This document shows positions 1-8,868 of a DNA stretch of 64,000 nucleotides, piece by piece (positions within the stretch are counted from its first letter, which is position 1; the number at the start of each line of letters is the position of its first letter). The translations under genes and the position numbers were made by a program. The notes below the pieces were generated by a model that worked only from the letters and a program-made list of their open reading frames with translations, did no database searches and was not told where the DNA came from. Location: contig JAGBFX010000003.1 in NCBI GenBank assembly GCA_017936265.1, positions 1 through 64,000 of the forward strand, written 5' to 3'. This stretch comes from Bacteroidaceae bacterium (GTDB lineage Bacteria > Bacteroidota > Bacteroidia > Bacteroidales > Bacteroidaceae).

Positions 1-156
1 GAGATACGTCCTGTTGCAATATATTATGGTAAGGACATTTCTGCTATAAACAAGAAAATTCTTAGTAATATAGCCAAAGAAAAAGGATTAAAAGAGTATC
101 AAATGTATATAGATGTTCAGTCTGAACAGTATACGATGAAGTTTAAGAAAATATAA
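1..156 (+). CDS. C-terminal end of an unidentified protein (5' end outside window)
   Basis: An open frame runs from the first base to a TAA at 154-156 and gives 51 residues ending in KFKKI. It is Lys- and Ile-rich and distinctly AT-rich compared with the genes that follow. No motif is recognisable in this fragment, so no function is proposed. The start lies upstream of the window. The AT-rich codon choice could mean an accessory gene. Confidence 0.6.
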   Translation, partial: EIRPVAIYYGKDISAINKKILSNIAKEKGLKEYQMYIDVQSEQYTMKFKKI

Positions 157-477
157 TTTGTTTTTATTCTATATTTTGAAAATTAGGGATTCCGAACTGA
201 GGTGGAACAAAATTATAGTGTACCCGTTTCTGTTTCAAATTATTTCACTACTTTGGCTTCGCCGAAGGTAGGCTGCGCCTCGGATGAAATAATAAACCCA
301 TTTATTTTGTTCTTCTCTCGGCTTGCACTACTTTTGCATCAAAGTAGGAACTCGACTCTGCGAGACACTTCTTACCACTATGAGCAGGAGGAGTGACATA
401 TCCGGACAAGCCTTCCTTTCTGGCAGGTTTTTAATTATAAATTCCTATATTCGCATATGCAAACACCTTGTTACCTG
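157..477. other. Gene-free stretch with hairpin-forming intergenic sequence
   Basis: I see no convincing gene here. A short frame at 202-396 has no usable start context and lies across hairpin sequence. The main structure is an inverted repeat with arms 239-247 (ATTATTTCA) and 285-293 (TGAAATAAT), enclosing a smaller hairpin around GGCTTCGCC. This looks like a dispersed intergenic element. The promoter of the next gene lies at the right end. Confidence 0.5.
446..453 (+). promoter_or_regulatory. Putative -7 box for the DUF1573 gene
   Basis: TATATTCG matches the Bacteroidota -7 consensus TAnnTTyG. No good -33 TTTG is visible about 20 bases upstream. Transcription would begin near 457-460, which argues against the ATG at 457 and for the ATG at 478 as the start codon. 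Confidence 0.4.
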
Positions 478-870
478 ATGAGACTGAAGTTTCTGTTCAC
501 TTTTGCATTGCTGCTGTCTGCGCCAAGCCTGTTGCTTGCACAGGCGGCTGTGGAGTTCCCTGTGAGGACTCTGGACATTGGCAAGATCTCCGAGGATACC
601 GACTCGGTAAACGGGGTATTCCGTGTCGTGAACAGGGGCGATGCTCCGCTTTTCATTGAGGGAGTGTATGTGAGCTGCGGTTGCGTCAAGGCGACGCACA
701 GCACTGATGCCATAATGCCGGGCGAGAGCGGCACTGTAACTGCGACGCTTTTCCCCGAGGGGCGCGAGGGGCAGTTCCTTAAGTCTATCTATGTCTACAC
801 AAACACTATCCCGCGCAAGAATGTAATAAGGTTGAAAGCATTCATTACTGAGCCAAAGAAGAAACAATAA
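478..870 (+). CDS. DUF1573 family exported protein
   Basis: A 130-residue protein of the DUF1573 family, which is common in Bacteroidota and has an ASPM/SPD-2/Hydin-like Ig fold. An N-terminal signal peptide (MRLKFLFTFALLLS..., cleavage near LLAQA) sends it to the periplasm or cell surface. The core has the family pattern: a strand rich in V and F, then a VNRGDAPLFI segment, then a CGC motif (SCGCVKA) and a GESGTVTATL turn. The ATG at 478 was chosen over one at 457 because it gives a clean signal peptide and sits a sensible distance from the -7 box at 446-453. It appears to be a single-gene unit. The exact role of DUF1573 proteins is not known. The TAA stop is part of a long terminator stem. 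Confidence 0.85.
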   Translation: MRLKFLFTFALLLSAPSLLLAQAAVEFPVRTLDIGKISEDTDSVNGVFRVVNRGDAPLFIEGVYVSCGCVKATHSTDAIMPGESGTVTATLFPEGREGQFLKSIYVYTNTIPRKNVIRLKAFITEPKKKQ

Positions 871-922
871 CAATATATGAATGAAGGTGACCTTTTAGGT
901 CACCTTCATTCATATATTGTTA
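868..922. terminator. Bidirectional terminator, 26-bp perfect stem
   Basis: A perfect inverted repeat has arms 868-893 and 897-922 and a 3-base loop. It begins in the stop codon of the DUF1573 gene and ends 12 bases from the stop of the converging minus-strand gene. It can serve both transcripts. Confidence 0.85.
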
Positions 923-933
923 CACTCGCGCGG

Positions 934-1317
934 TCACTCGCAACGGTACGTTACAATGCGGCTCTTGACAAGTAACCCCTCGCCTACCCCTTTGTCACTG
1001 GTTGTGTTGTAGAGGCATATCTCAATGCTCAGGTTATCCCATATGAGAGCGCCGCGGTTCTCATCATAATAGTTCTGCAGGTTGTTGCAGACTTTATTGA
1101 AACGTTCTATGGCGTCTTCCTTCTCGCATGGCACTGATGCAAATTCCTCGTTGACGGTCTCTATCTCGAAGATATTATCCTGTGGAATATAATCGAGCCT
1201 GTCATTGACCACTATCCTGAAGTGTGCCAATGGACCGTCGAGCTCGCACGAGGTAAATGCCAGCGGCAGGAACGCCGCCAGCATTATAAGAAGCATATTC
1301 TTTATCTTTCCTTTCAT
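934..1317 (-). CDS. Small lipoprotein, last gene of the giant-protein operon
   Basis: 127 residues. The N-terminus MKGKIKNMLLIMLAAFLPLAFTSC is a lipoprotein signal with lipobox FTSC, so the mature protein should begin at Cys24 with a lipid anchor. The remainder is acidic with mixed polarity. It has a second cysteine in VPCEKED, a cysteine in VCNNL, another in EICLYN and a C-terminal RCE. I recognise no family. Its ATG overlaps the stop of the upstream gene by four bases (ATGA), a sign of translational coupling, so it belongs to the operon starting at 25095. A periplasmic or surface accessory role for the large proteins is an inference. Confidence 0.7.
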   Translation of the reverse strand: MKGKIKNMLLIMLAAFLPLAFTSCELDGPLAHFRIVVNDRLDYIPQDNIFEIETVNEEFASVPCEKEDAIERFNKVCNNLQNYYDENRGALIWDNLSIEICLYNTTSDKGVGEGLLVKSRIVTYRCE

Positions 1318-4300
1318 TTTACAATATATTCATTTAACATCTTCAGTTCTGTGGCTGTAGGGATGACTTTCTTGCCCTTCTCAAGGAAGATGATATCATC
1401 CGCACTGCCGTCGGTCGACATTACTGCCTTCATCTCGCGGTAGCGACGTGCATTGTCAGGAACAATGAGGCCTGCATCATAGTATGGGGTCGTAAACTCC
1501 ACGATGTTGCCGTAGGTGAATTTGCCGCCGGCATAGACAAAAGCACGATAGTAGTACTTTGTATCAGGCATCAGGTTCAGCACACGCGAGTAATAACCGG
1601 TGCTCTTGTTTACCGTGACACTGCCGTCACGATAGACATTCTCATTGCCTTCGTTAAGGTCGGCTACGCTAAGGGCATACTCGAAACCTATATAAAGGTC
1701 ATTATACTCCTCAGACTCGATGGCTTCGAGCACCGTACTGTTCACCTTGCCGCGGAGTGTTGTCCACTCGTCATCAAGGACTGCATCGAATGTCTCAAGG
1801 TCGAAGTTCTCAAGCGGTTCCTCATCTACAGTAAAGCTCTTTATGGCACCGCGGTATGTCTGCTTTTTGTCTGCAGTCATTGCCACTAAGCGGTAGTAGT
1901 ACTTTGTGTTCCAGGCAAGATTCTTGAGTTCGGCCGAGTACTCGCGTTCATCTGTCATGGGAACATAACAGATTGCCGACGCCGACATATCCTTGTTCTT
2001 TGAGACCTCGAAATAGAGCATGTACTGCTTCTCATCTTCGTTCTGCACCGAATTGTCGAGACGCTCCTTCAGCGGTCTTGTCACAGAGCCAGCCATACTT
2101 ACCCTGTTCTTTGTGACAGTCGCCGACATTGTGGTAGCCATAAGGTCGAGTTTCTTGGTCTTGAACATATGTACAGGAGTTGCATAGTCCACCTCCCCGT
2201 CATCCAGCTCAAGGTCGAGCCTGTAACGGTAGTAGTATGTGGTAGACGGGGCGAGGTTCTCAAGTGTATAGTTGAGCAGATAGATATCCATCTCCTTGCT
2301 TGACCACCCTATTTTCTTGGTTATGTCAATCTCCTCGGCATTCTCATCAAAATCGTTCTCTGTAGTCGAGTACTGGATTGTTGTCTTTACCTTGCCTAAA
2401 GCATATTCGCCTTGGACGTCTGCCGAAAGTTCAGCCAACTCAGCCTCGGGTTTGGCAGCCAGATTGTCAATTGGTGGCGGCACCGAGAAAGGCATGACGT
2501 TTGACTCGTGTCTGTTGCCCTTGCCATCATCATAGACAACCTTGAAGTAGTACTGCTTGTCACGGTCCCACTTGTTGTCGGTCTCAAGGATTATCTCAAA
2601 GTCATCCTCATCGCTGTCACGGCCGATATCCTCAGGGCTGACAGCTATCTCATCACCCATGTCAATGAAATCCTTACTGTCGGCAACAAGGAACTTGTAC
2701 CTGTTCTCGTTCGATACCCCCATAAATCCCTTGTCGACTTTTGCGAAGAAGAGCACCTTGGTATAGCTTGCTTTTGCCTCAATGTCGGAGAATACCGGTT
2801 TTGTCCTGAACTTGACTGTGAGGCCCTTGTATGTCTTGCCGGTCTCATGGTCCTGCACAACGGCATTGAACATGTATTCGGTATCCGGTTTCAGTAGGCC
2901 GTCAAGGTTATACTCATAGCCCACCTTCCTCACGTTGTTGAGATAATCCATCGGCATTTTCGCGTCGGGGTAGTATGCAAAGCCTACGCTGAACCTGTTG
3001 TCGATATGGTTCATATCCTCGGCCTCATATATGCTGCTATGAAGATCGGCATTCAGCGTTGCGCCTACGGCCGTAATATCAGTAGCATCTTCGGTGGTGG
3101 GGGCATAGTATTCGAAGAAACCTCCCGGCCAGGTTGTACTATAGACATATTGGTCATTGGCACTGTCAATGATGTATGCCTGCACATTGAACTCATCGCG
3201 CGGGAACTCGCCACGCTCCACCGTCATTTTCATCACATTACTGCCGGGATGCGCCTTATCGAAGATGACCACCGGTTTAATCACATTATCGGTTTCCGGG
3301 TCAAGGAATATGAAACCGCCCTCCGTAATGTTGGGGTTATCAAGGGCATGCACTTCAAACTCCGCCTCAATTTCTGCCCGCTCATAATCCTTATCGTTCC
3401 TTGTCATTTTCACCTTGTACGGGATGTAAATCTCATCAAATTTACCCATTACAAGATTGCCTGTGTAGAAAGAGTTGTAAATGACCGGATATACACCTAT
3501 CAGACGTCCCTTCAACTGATCCAACCCATTCAGGTCAATACCAAACTCAATCTTGTTGTCCGAGGTAAAGTTATCAAAGAGACCGACACTCTTTACGTAG
3601 TCGGGATTGTGGTCAAGAGGTGCACCAGGCGAGTTGTCTACGAACATAATGCTGGCATCATATTTGAACAGATGCTTATAGTCACTCTTCAGTATTCCTT
3701 TATAGACACCACCTGTAAAATGCTTCTCCTCGAATCTGGTTGTATTCGGAACGGCACCTACCTCATACCAAGGGTAATACATCTTATTGTCAAGTCCGAA
3801 CAGACTCATCCAATCGCTGACCTTAAGACTCCACCCGTCGTTCAAGACCGTGAAGACCAGGTCGAACAGCAGTACACTTTCGAGTTTCAGGAAGGTTCCG
3901 TCATTCATCTTCTTATAGAGTTCCTCCCTTTCATACAGCCACTCCGGGTCATCCTCCAAAGCATAATCCAACTGGCCGCCCTCGACAGATGCTTGAGCCG
4001 AGATTTTCATTCCCGCGCCGAACTTCAGCTGGAATTTGACTCCTTGTCCCAAAAGACCGATACCGACTTTCACATGAGGTACAATCATAAATTCGCCTTT
4101 GACAGCGAAAGCGTCAGAACCATACAGACCTGTCGAGAACTTCTCCCGGGGGTCATCATAAACATGTTCTTCCCAAATCACATCCTTGTCAGAGCCTTGT
4201 AAGATAAAACCCACTTTACGTCCTATTTTAAAGCCGCCCTCTAATGAAGCCTGCATTCCCACAAAGAAATCATAGGTTACTCCCAAATCAATATTGATAC

Positions 4301-5282
4301 TCAACCCAGGCAGGACAGGTATAGGGATAGGGATTTTGACCCAATTCTTTTCTATCTCTTCTTTCGGCTTATAGCCAAAAGAGCCCTCTACCGTAATTTT
4401 ACCATCGAGCACGGCATCCACATAACACTCGGTCCGGGATATATCCTGTGCTTTATCTATAATCGTAGAACAACATGCATCAAAGAAACTTTTTCCCGTA
4501 ATCTTGACAACAAGCGGGCCTTCAGAACCGATGACAAACTTTCCATCCTCTTTTACTGAAAAGACTATATTTATCTCATGTTCTTTCTCTTCCTTCCCGC
4601 TTTCTATCTGTGAGTCACCGTCTGCACGCGTATTCAACCGTTTAACGACGATTTTCTTCTCGACGATAGAATCAGGCATCTCCTCTGTTTCTCCGTCCCT
4701 CGATACGCCACCTGTGTATAATACGTCATAAACGTCTTCAAGAGCAAGAGTACCGCATTGCATGACAACCACTCCACGATTGTAATCGAGATACATATTC
4801 TCGACAAGGCCCATGAATCCATATGGTAACTTGTCACGGTATATATTGCAGATCACCTTCTGCCCCACCTTGGGGACTTTGGTCTTTGTAATGCAATCGA
4901 TTCTGAAGTATATTGTGCTCGCGGAATCACTGTCGACAATATACTGGAACAACTCCTCTCCAATCTCGAACACCCCAGCAGCAAGTTGTGTTTCGGGCAG
5001 CTTGAACAGCAAGCTGTCGACCTTAGCCATATCATATTTCATAGTATCAGGATACAAGGCACCATTGACCATTATCCTTACCGGTCCATCATACTCATTT
5101 CCTAAGGTATCGGTTGTTGCAAAGGTTATCTTCCAGTTGCCGCCCTCGGCAAACATGAAATCATCCTCACTGTCGCACATTATACCAAAAGACTGCTGGA
5201 GGTCAACCTGTGCTGTCGCACCCGTAAAGGCCATCATGATGGCCACCGATGCAAGAAGCATTTTCTTAAGAATCCTTTTCAT
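1314..5282 (-). CDS. Large secreted protein with fibronectin type III-like repeats
   Basis: 1,322 residues with a Sec signal peptide (MKRILKKMLLASVAIMMAFTGATAQ). Residues about 25-230 are an unassigned beta-rich region. Residues about 290-520 contain Gly-rich alternating segments such as GVTYDFFVGMQASLEGGF and VKVGIGLLGQGVKF, similar in style to the central part of the giant protein in this operon. From about 735 to 1270 there are five FN3-like units of roughly 100 residues, each with the typical ending NLAPSTTYYYR or LMPDTKYYYRA followed by FTT or FKT. No enzyme motif and no clear T9SS tail are visible; it ends LNEYIVK. Start and stop codons overlap both neighbours by four bases, so it is translationally coupled. 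A surface or extracellular structural role is inferred from the architecture. Confidence 0.75.
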   Translation of the reverse strand: MKRILKKMLLASVAIMMAFTGATAQVDLQQSFGIMCDSEDDFMFAEGGNWKITFATTDTLGNEYDGPVRIMVNGALYPDTMKYDMAKVDSLLFKLPETQLAAGVFEIGEELFQYIVDSDSASTIYFRIDCITKTKVPKVGQKVICNIYRDKLPYGFMGLVENMYLDYNRGVVVMQCGTLALEDVYDVLYTGGVSRDGETEEMPDSIVEKKIVVKRLNTRADGDSQIESGKEEKEHEINIVFSVKEDGKFVIGSEGPLVVKITGKSFFDACCSTIIDKAQDISRTECYVDAVLDGKITVEGSFGYKPKEEIEKNWVKIPIPIPVLPGLSINIDLGVTYDFFVGMQASLEGGFKIGRKVGFILQGSDKDVIWEEHVYDDPREKFSTGLYGSDAFAVKGEFMIVPHVKVGIGLLGQGVKFQLKFGAGMKISAQASVEGGQLDYALEDDPEWLYEREELYKKMNDGTFLKLESVLLFDLVFTVLNDGWSLKVSDWMSLFGLDNKMYYPWYEVGAVPNTTRFEEKHFTGGVYKGILKSDYKHLFKYDASIMFVDNSPGAPLDHNPDYVKSVGLFDNFTSDNKIEFGIDLNGLDQLKGRLIGVYPVIYNSFYTGNLVMGKFDEIYIPYKVKMTRNDKDYERAEIEAEFEVHALDNPNITEGGFIFLDPETDNVIKPVVIFDKAHPGSNVMKMTVERGEFPRDEFNVQAYIIDSANDQYVYSTTWPGGFFEYYAPTTEDATDITAVGATLNADLHSSIYEAEDMNHIDNRFSVGFAYYPDAKMPMDYLNNVRKVGYEYNLDGLLKPDTEYMFNAVVQDHETGKTYKGLTVKFRTKPVFSDIEAKASYTKVLFFAKVDKGFMGVSNENRYKFLVADSKDFIDMGDEIAVSPEDIGRDSDEDDFEIILETDNKWDRDKQYYFKVVYDDGKGNRHESNVMPFSVPPPIDNLAAKPEAELAELSADVQGEYALGKVKTTIQYSTTENDFDENAEEIDITKKIGWSSKEMDIYLLNYTLENLAPSTTYYYRYRLDLELDDGEVDYATPVHMFKTKKLDLMATTMSATVTKNRVSMAGSVTRPLKERLDNSVQNEDEKQYMLYFEVSKNKDMSASAICYVPMTDEREYSAELKNLAWNTKYYYRLVAMTADKKQTYRGAIKSFTVDEEPLENFDLETFDAVLDDEWTTLRGKVNSTVLEAIESEEYNDLYIGFEYALSVADLNEGNENVYRDGSVTVNKSTGYYSRVLNLMPDTKYYYRAFVYAGGKFTYGNIVEFTTPYYDAGLIVPDNARRYREMKAVMSTDGSADDIIFLEKGKKVIPTATELKMLNEYIVK

Positions 5283-5788
5283 CGTACCACCACTTTAATT
5301 TTACAATCATTTACCTTGGCAAGATATGTTCCTTTAGGCAGATTGGCCAAAGGGATATTCTTCCTTGCATCTACAATCCCAGTCATAAGCAACTTTCCGG
5401 CGGCATCGTACAGATGAAGTGTTCCGCCGTCCAGGCTACTGTGAAATACCAGTTCCCCATCGATATAACGCATGGGGTTCGACTCATCGACCCCGACCAC
5501 AGTCGGCACATCTGTCGTTACTGCCTCGACAAACTTTAGCGACAGCAGTTCGTTGCGTTCGAACAGATACATCTCGCTTTTTCCGGAAACCTCGACATAT
5601 TGTACTAATTTCCCGTCCTCACCACTCTGGGTATATGAGTATATAAAGGACTCCGAATCGATATCAATGTCGAACACTCTTCCGTCCACCAATGCAAGCA
5701 CGACCTTGTCATACTGTCTTATCTTGCCGTCGGCCATCGCTGTCGACACAATCATCACTGCAAACAAAAGAAAAAACAATTTTCTCAT
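5279..5788 (-). CDS. Small exported protein with T9SS type A-like C-terminal sorting domain
   Basis: 169 residues. Residues 1-19 (MRKLFFLLFAVMIVSTAMA) form a signal peptide. A short beta-rich part (KVVLALVDGRVFDIDID...) leads into a C-terminal 70-residue segment, LHLYDAAGKLL ... LPKGTYLAKV ... IKVVVR. This follows the pattern of the type IX secretion type A sorting domain: a YD..G+ turn, an L..G.Y...V strand and a final basic strand. There is very little cargo ahead of that tail, so the protein may act as an anchor or be assembled with its neighbours rather than be an enzyme. The stop overlaps the next start by four bases. Type A tails are known to direct export and surface attachment in T9SS organisms; use of that route here is inferred. 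Confidence 0.75.
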   Translation of the reverse strand: MRKLFFLLFAVMIVSTAMADGKIRQYDKVVLALVDGRVFDIDIDSESFIYSYTQSGEDGKLVQYVEVSGKSEMYLFERNELLSLKFVEAVTTDVPTVVGVDESNPMRYIDGELVFHSSLDGGTLHLYDAAGKLLMTGIVDARKNIPLANLPKGTYLAKVNDCKIKVVVR

Positions 5789-5803
5789 ATCCTTGTAGTT
5801 TTA

Positions 5804-6499
5804 TCAGTTACCATAATTACGGCTCTTGCACCTATAACGTTTGAGGTCGGAGAGCGTTCCGTGTGTCTCACCGTCAAGTTGCAGTTCCTCTATCACAAAG
5901 CGCTGATGGATATCGGGGGTGTAGCACTCTATAGTAGCCTCCTCGCCCGGCCATGCCGTCTTTATCCTTAACTCAAGATAAGGGATATCATGCTCTCTGC
6001 GCATTACCGCCATGCCGCGCAGTTCGCCGTCGACAACCGCTACAAGACGCGTATTGCCAAGGTCATCGGTCTTCTGCGCACCATCTATTACCAACGAGCA
6101 ATAGAGAACTGTCTCGTAGAGATACTCGTTGCTTATGGTATTTCCCCAGTCGAACACATTTACATAGCAGCTGTCACTTATTATCTCTGCCTCATTGCTT
6201 ATGCGCTGCGCCTGCACGACAACAAGGGCCTTTCCCTGTTTCAGGGCCTTTACCTTGCGCCCGGCCAGCTCAATGGCATCCTCATCCCCCTTTACAAGCC
6301 AGTAATAGGAAACCGGTACGGTGTCAGTCGACAACTCAATGTCAAAAGTCACCGAATCACCGACGCAGAGGTCCACCTCATGATGCGACATCCTGAGCCC
6401 GTCCACGGCGGGTTGCTCCGTCCCGAAGTTGAAGAACTCTCCACAGGAGCAGAACAGCACCGTAACAAACAGCAGGAACATGTTACCAATCCGCTTCAT
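5804..6499 (-). CDS. Lipoprotein with an Ig-like domain
   Basis: 231 residues from the ATG at 6499. The in-frame ATG at 6532 would add 11 residues before the signal and is less likely. The N-terminus MKRIGNMFLLFVTVLFCSC is a lipoprotein signal with lipobox LFCSC. Residues about 30-110 (VDGLRMSHHEVDLCVGDSVTFDIEL ... GKALVVVQAQ) look like a bacterial Ig-like (BIG2-type) beta sandwich. The C-terminal 110 residues are unassigned and end in RYRCKSRNYGN. It sits 43 bases after the 766-residue FN3 protein and 15 bases before the T9SS-tail protein, in the same operon. Confidence 0.7.
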   Translation of the reverse strand: MKRIGNMFLLFVTVLFCSCGEFFNFGTEQPAVDGLRMSHHEVDLCVGDSVTFDIELSTDTVPVSYYWLVKGDEDAIELAGRKVKALKQGKALVVVQAQRISNEAEIISDSCYVNVFDWGNTISNEYLYETVLYCSLVIDGAQKTDDLGNTRLVAVVDGELRGMAVMRREHDIPYLELRIKTAWPGEEATIECYTPDIHQRFVIEELQLDGETHGTLSDLKRYRCKSRNYGN

Positions 6500-6542
6500 C
6501 TTAATTCTCGTTATATTTAGACAAAATATCATTCAAACAAAA

Positions 6543-8843
6543 TCACTTTCCGTTCCCTTCCTCGGGCACCTCAACCGACACCACATTTGAGTAGGGCGAC
6601 ACATGTCCCTCTCTGCTACGCACTCTTATGCGGTACTCCGCCTTGTCTCCCGCCTCCATATGGGCATCGATGTAATCAGTCTCGTTTATATTTACCGACC
6701 TTACGAAACGGAATATATCATCGTCACTCATCTTCCTGTATATGCACAGGTATAATCCCTTGTCAAGCATATCGCGTGTGATGCCCGATATGTCCCATGC
6801 CAGATGGACCTGCTCATCATCATTCCTGTATGCAGCACCCATTCTCAGTGTCAGCGGCAGCACTGTCTCTCCCTTGAAGAGGAACGACGTCTCGTACGAT
6901 GGTTCCGATGTCACACCTGTCTCGTTCATTGTTTCAATGTGGTAGTAATATCTCTTCTTGCTGTCTGGAACAGGAGAATCCACCACAAGCAGACGGCCGT
7001 TCTTTACCGAGTCCTTTGTGAGCACATTAATGAGCGTATTATACTCCTCGCCATGCACGCGACGGTAGACATAGAACTTCTCCACATCATCCTCGGATGA
7101 TGGGAACCAGGTCATGTATACCCTCTTCGTATCCTGCCACACCGAGTCAATGCGGCAAGGACGTGGCGGGTCATAGTTCTTGCGTTTCACTGTCAGTATC
7201 TCGGAGAAAGCCGACTCGTTACCCGAGAAGTCGTAGGCCTTGACACGATAGTATGTATATCTTTGTATCACATTTGTTACCTGCAACGTATCAAACATTA
7301 TCGGTGTACGGCTCATCTTGCCGTGTTTCTGCAGGAACGTGTGTGTACTGTCATTCGCATAATAAAGATGATATCCTGCGACGTCAGGCTCCGGGTTCTT
7401 GTTCCACCTTATCATGACACTGCCGGTAGGCGACATCACATACTCGAGGCCTGTGGGCGCTGTCGGAGGAGTGAAGTCCGCTATGAACAGTTCCTGTGGC
7501 ATAGCCGCCGAAGAGTTGTTCAGCGTGTCCACGGCAACCACCGTCACATGACCTGTACCGAGGAATGTCACCTCGCAACGGAAAGATGTCATCTCGGGGT
7601 CAAGCAAACGTTCGTTAAGCTTTACCCAGACAGAATCGACCTGAGCATTGTAATAGTAGACATTATAACCGAGGAAATCGGGCTCAATGATATTCTTTTC
7701 CCAGATGACATCGGCCATGATTGTATTCTCAGTGGGACGTTCCACATTGAACTGGATGATAACCGGCGCTGTGGGCGGGATGACATCGGCCAGTTGTGCT
7801 GTATGCACCTTGCTGTAAGCGCTTTTCTCGCCGAATGTATCGTAACCGCATATACGGTAGCTGTATGTACCCGGCTCAAGGTCCACATCCTCGAATATAT
7901 TCTGTACCGTAGACTCATCCTCCTGCGTGAACAGCGTCATGAAACGGCGCTCATTCAGTTTTATCCACTCGCCCTTCTCATCCAGGCGTTCGATATCATA
8001 CGTACTGAACTGTGGTGTCCTTGACCAGAAGAGACGTATTGAACGGCCGTCGACACCCATAGAATCGGTTATTACCGGGTCATAGGGCAATGGTTTTTCC
8101 TTGACATTCTTCACAATTACCGGTTGGTAGGACATATTCAGTTCCTTTTCCGGGATATCGGTAGTCACTACATATGTATACTCGGCATTCTTCGCTGCTG
8201 TTTCATCGGTATACATCATCGCCATAGCCTCGGCAAGGTCGGGACGTACCTCGGCAAGCAGCATCGCATAGGCATAGCGTGTCTGCTGCTCCTCATAAAC
8301 CTGCATGATACCCTCGGCACCGTCCACGCCAATGGCCATATTCAGTTCGGTTCCTGCACCGTAGAGCATCTGTGCAGCAGCACCTGCAAGAGAGTCGTTC
8401 GGTTCGAAACGCTCCTTCAGCTGTTCAATGGTATATGGTTTCAGGTTCTTCTGCAATGTATCCACTACCCCATCCTTACCGATACGCAGGATATTATATC
8501 CATACTTGTTGGCAAGATACCATGGGGCGAACTCATCGGGTGCCCAACGGAGCAACACCCTGTCTCCCTTGGCACGTGCAAGTACATGGACCGAGAAACC
8601 TGTAGTGACCGAATCGCGTCGGGTCGTATCGACAGGTGCCGTCAGCAGATACTCTTCATACTCCTTCTGGCTCATCTTGCTAAAATCCACCCTGTTGTCC
8701 TCAATCGTATCGGCCGGCGCGGTAAGGGCAATCATCTTCTCGACAATGCCACAACCTTCATGCACCACCGCAGCCTGCGCTGCGGTGCCTGCAAGCAACG
8801 TAGCCGCCACAACAAATCTACTTATTCCTGAATATACTTTCAT
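6543..8843 (-). CDS. Secreted fibronectin type III repeat protein
   Basis: 766 residues with a signal peptide (MKVYSGISRFVVAATLLAGTAAQA). Residues about 75-260 are an unassigned N-terminal region with repeated YA-rich helices (TRYAYAMLLAEVRPDLAEAMAMMY). Five FN3-like domains follow, beginning near residues 261, 356, 454, 560 and 661, with hallmarks such as TPPTAPTGLEYV, VMIRWNKNPEPDVAGYHLYY and RYYYHIETMNETG. The protein ends VEVPEEGNGK with no sorting tail. It lies 25 bases after the giant gene, so the two are almost certainly co-transcribed. FN3 arrays in secreted bacterial proteins usually act as spacers or bind polymers; the partner here is unknown. Confidence 0.8.
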   Translation of the reverse strand: MKVYSGISRFVVAATLLAGTAAQAAVVHEGCGIVEKMIALTAPADTIEDNRVDFSKMSQKEYEEYLLTAPVDTTRRDSVTTGFSVHVLARAKGDRVLLRWAPDEFAPWYLANKYGYNILRIGKDGVVDTLQKNLKPYTIEQLKERFEPNDSLAGAAAQMLYGAGTELNMAIGVDGAEGIMQVYEEQQTRYAYAMLLAEVRPDLAEAMAMMYTDETAAKNAEYTYVVTTDIPEKELNMSYQPVIVKNVKEKPLPYDPVITDSMGVDGRSIRLFWSRTPQFSTYDIERLDEKGEWIKLNERRFMTLFTQEDESTVQNIFEDVDLEPGTYSYRICGYDTFGEKSAYSKVHTAQLADVIPPTAPVIIQFNVERPTENTIMADVIWEKNIIEPDFLGYNVYYYNAQVDSVWVKLNERLLDPEMTSFRCEVTFLGTGHVTVVAVDTLNNSSAAMPQELFIADFTPPTAPTGLEYVMSPTGSVMIRWNKNPEPDVAGYHLYYANDSTHTFLQKHGKMSRTPIMFDTLQVTNVIQRYTYYRVKAYDFSGNESAFSEILTVKRKNYDPPRPCRIDSVWQDTKRVYMTWFPSSEDDVEKFYVYRRVHGEEYNTLINVLTKDSVKNGRLLVVDSPVPDSKKRYYYHIETMNETGVTSEPSYETSFLFKGETVLPLTLRMGAAYRNDDEQVHLAWDISGITRDMLDKGLYLCIYRKMSDDDIFRFVRSVNINETDYIDAHMEAGDKAEYRIRVRSREGHVSPYSNVVSVEVPEEGNGK

Positions 8844-8868
8844 ATCTTATCGTTATTTCATCAGTTCA

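Noticed and set aside
202-396. 64-residue frame in the first gene-free stretch
   Set aside because: It crosses hairpin-forming intergenic sequence, has no promoter or ribosome-binding context, and its composition is unlike the neighbouring genes.
3006-4202. 398-residue frame opposite the 1,322-residue FN3 gene
   Set aside because: It is antisense to a gene with a signal peptide and domain repeats and shows the His/Ile/Val-rich composition typical of shadow frames. No motifs were found.
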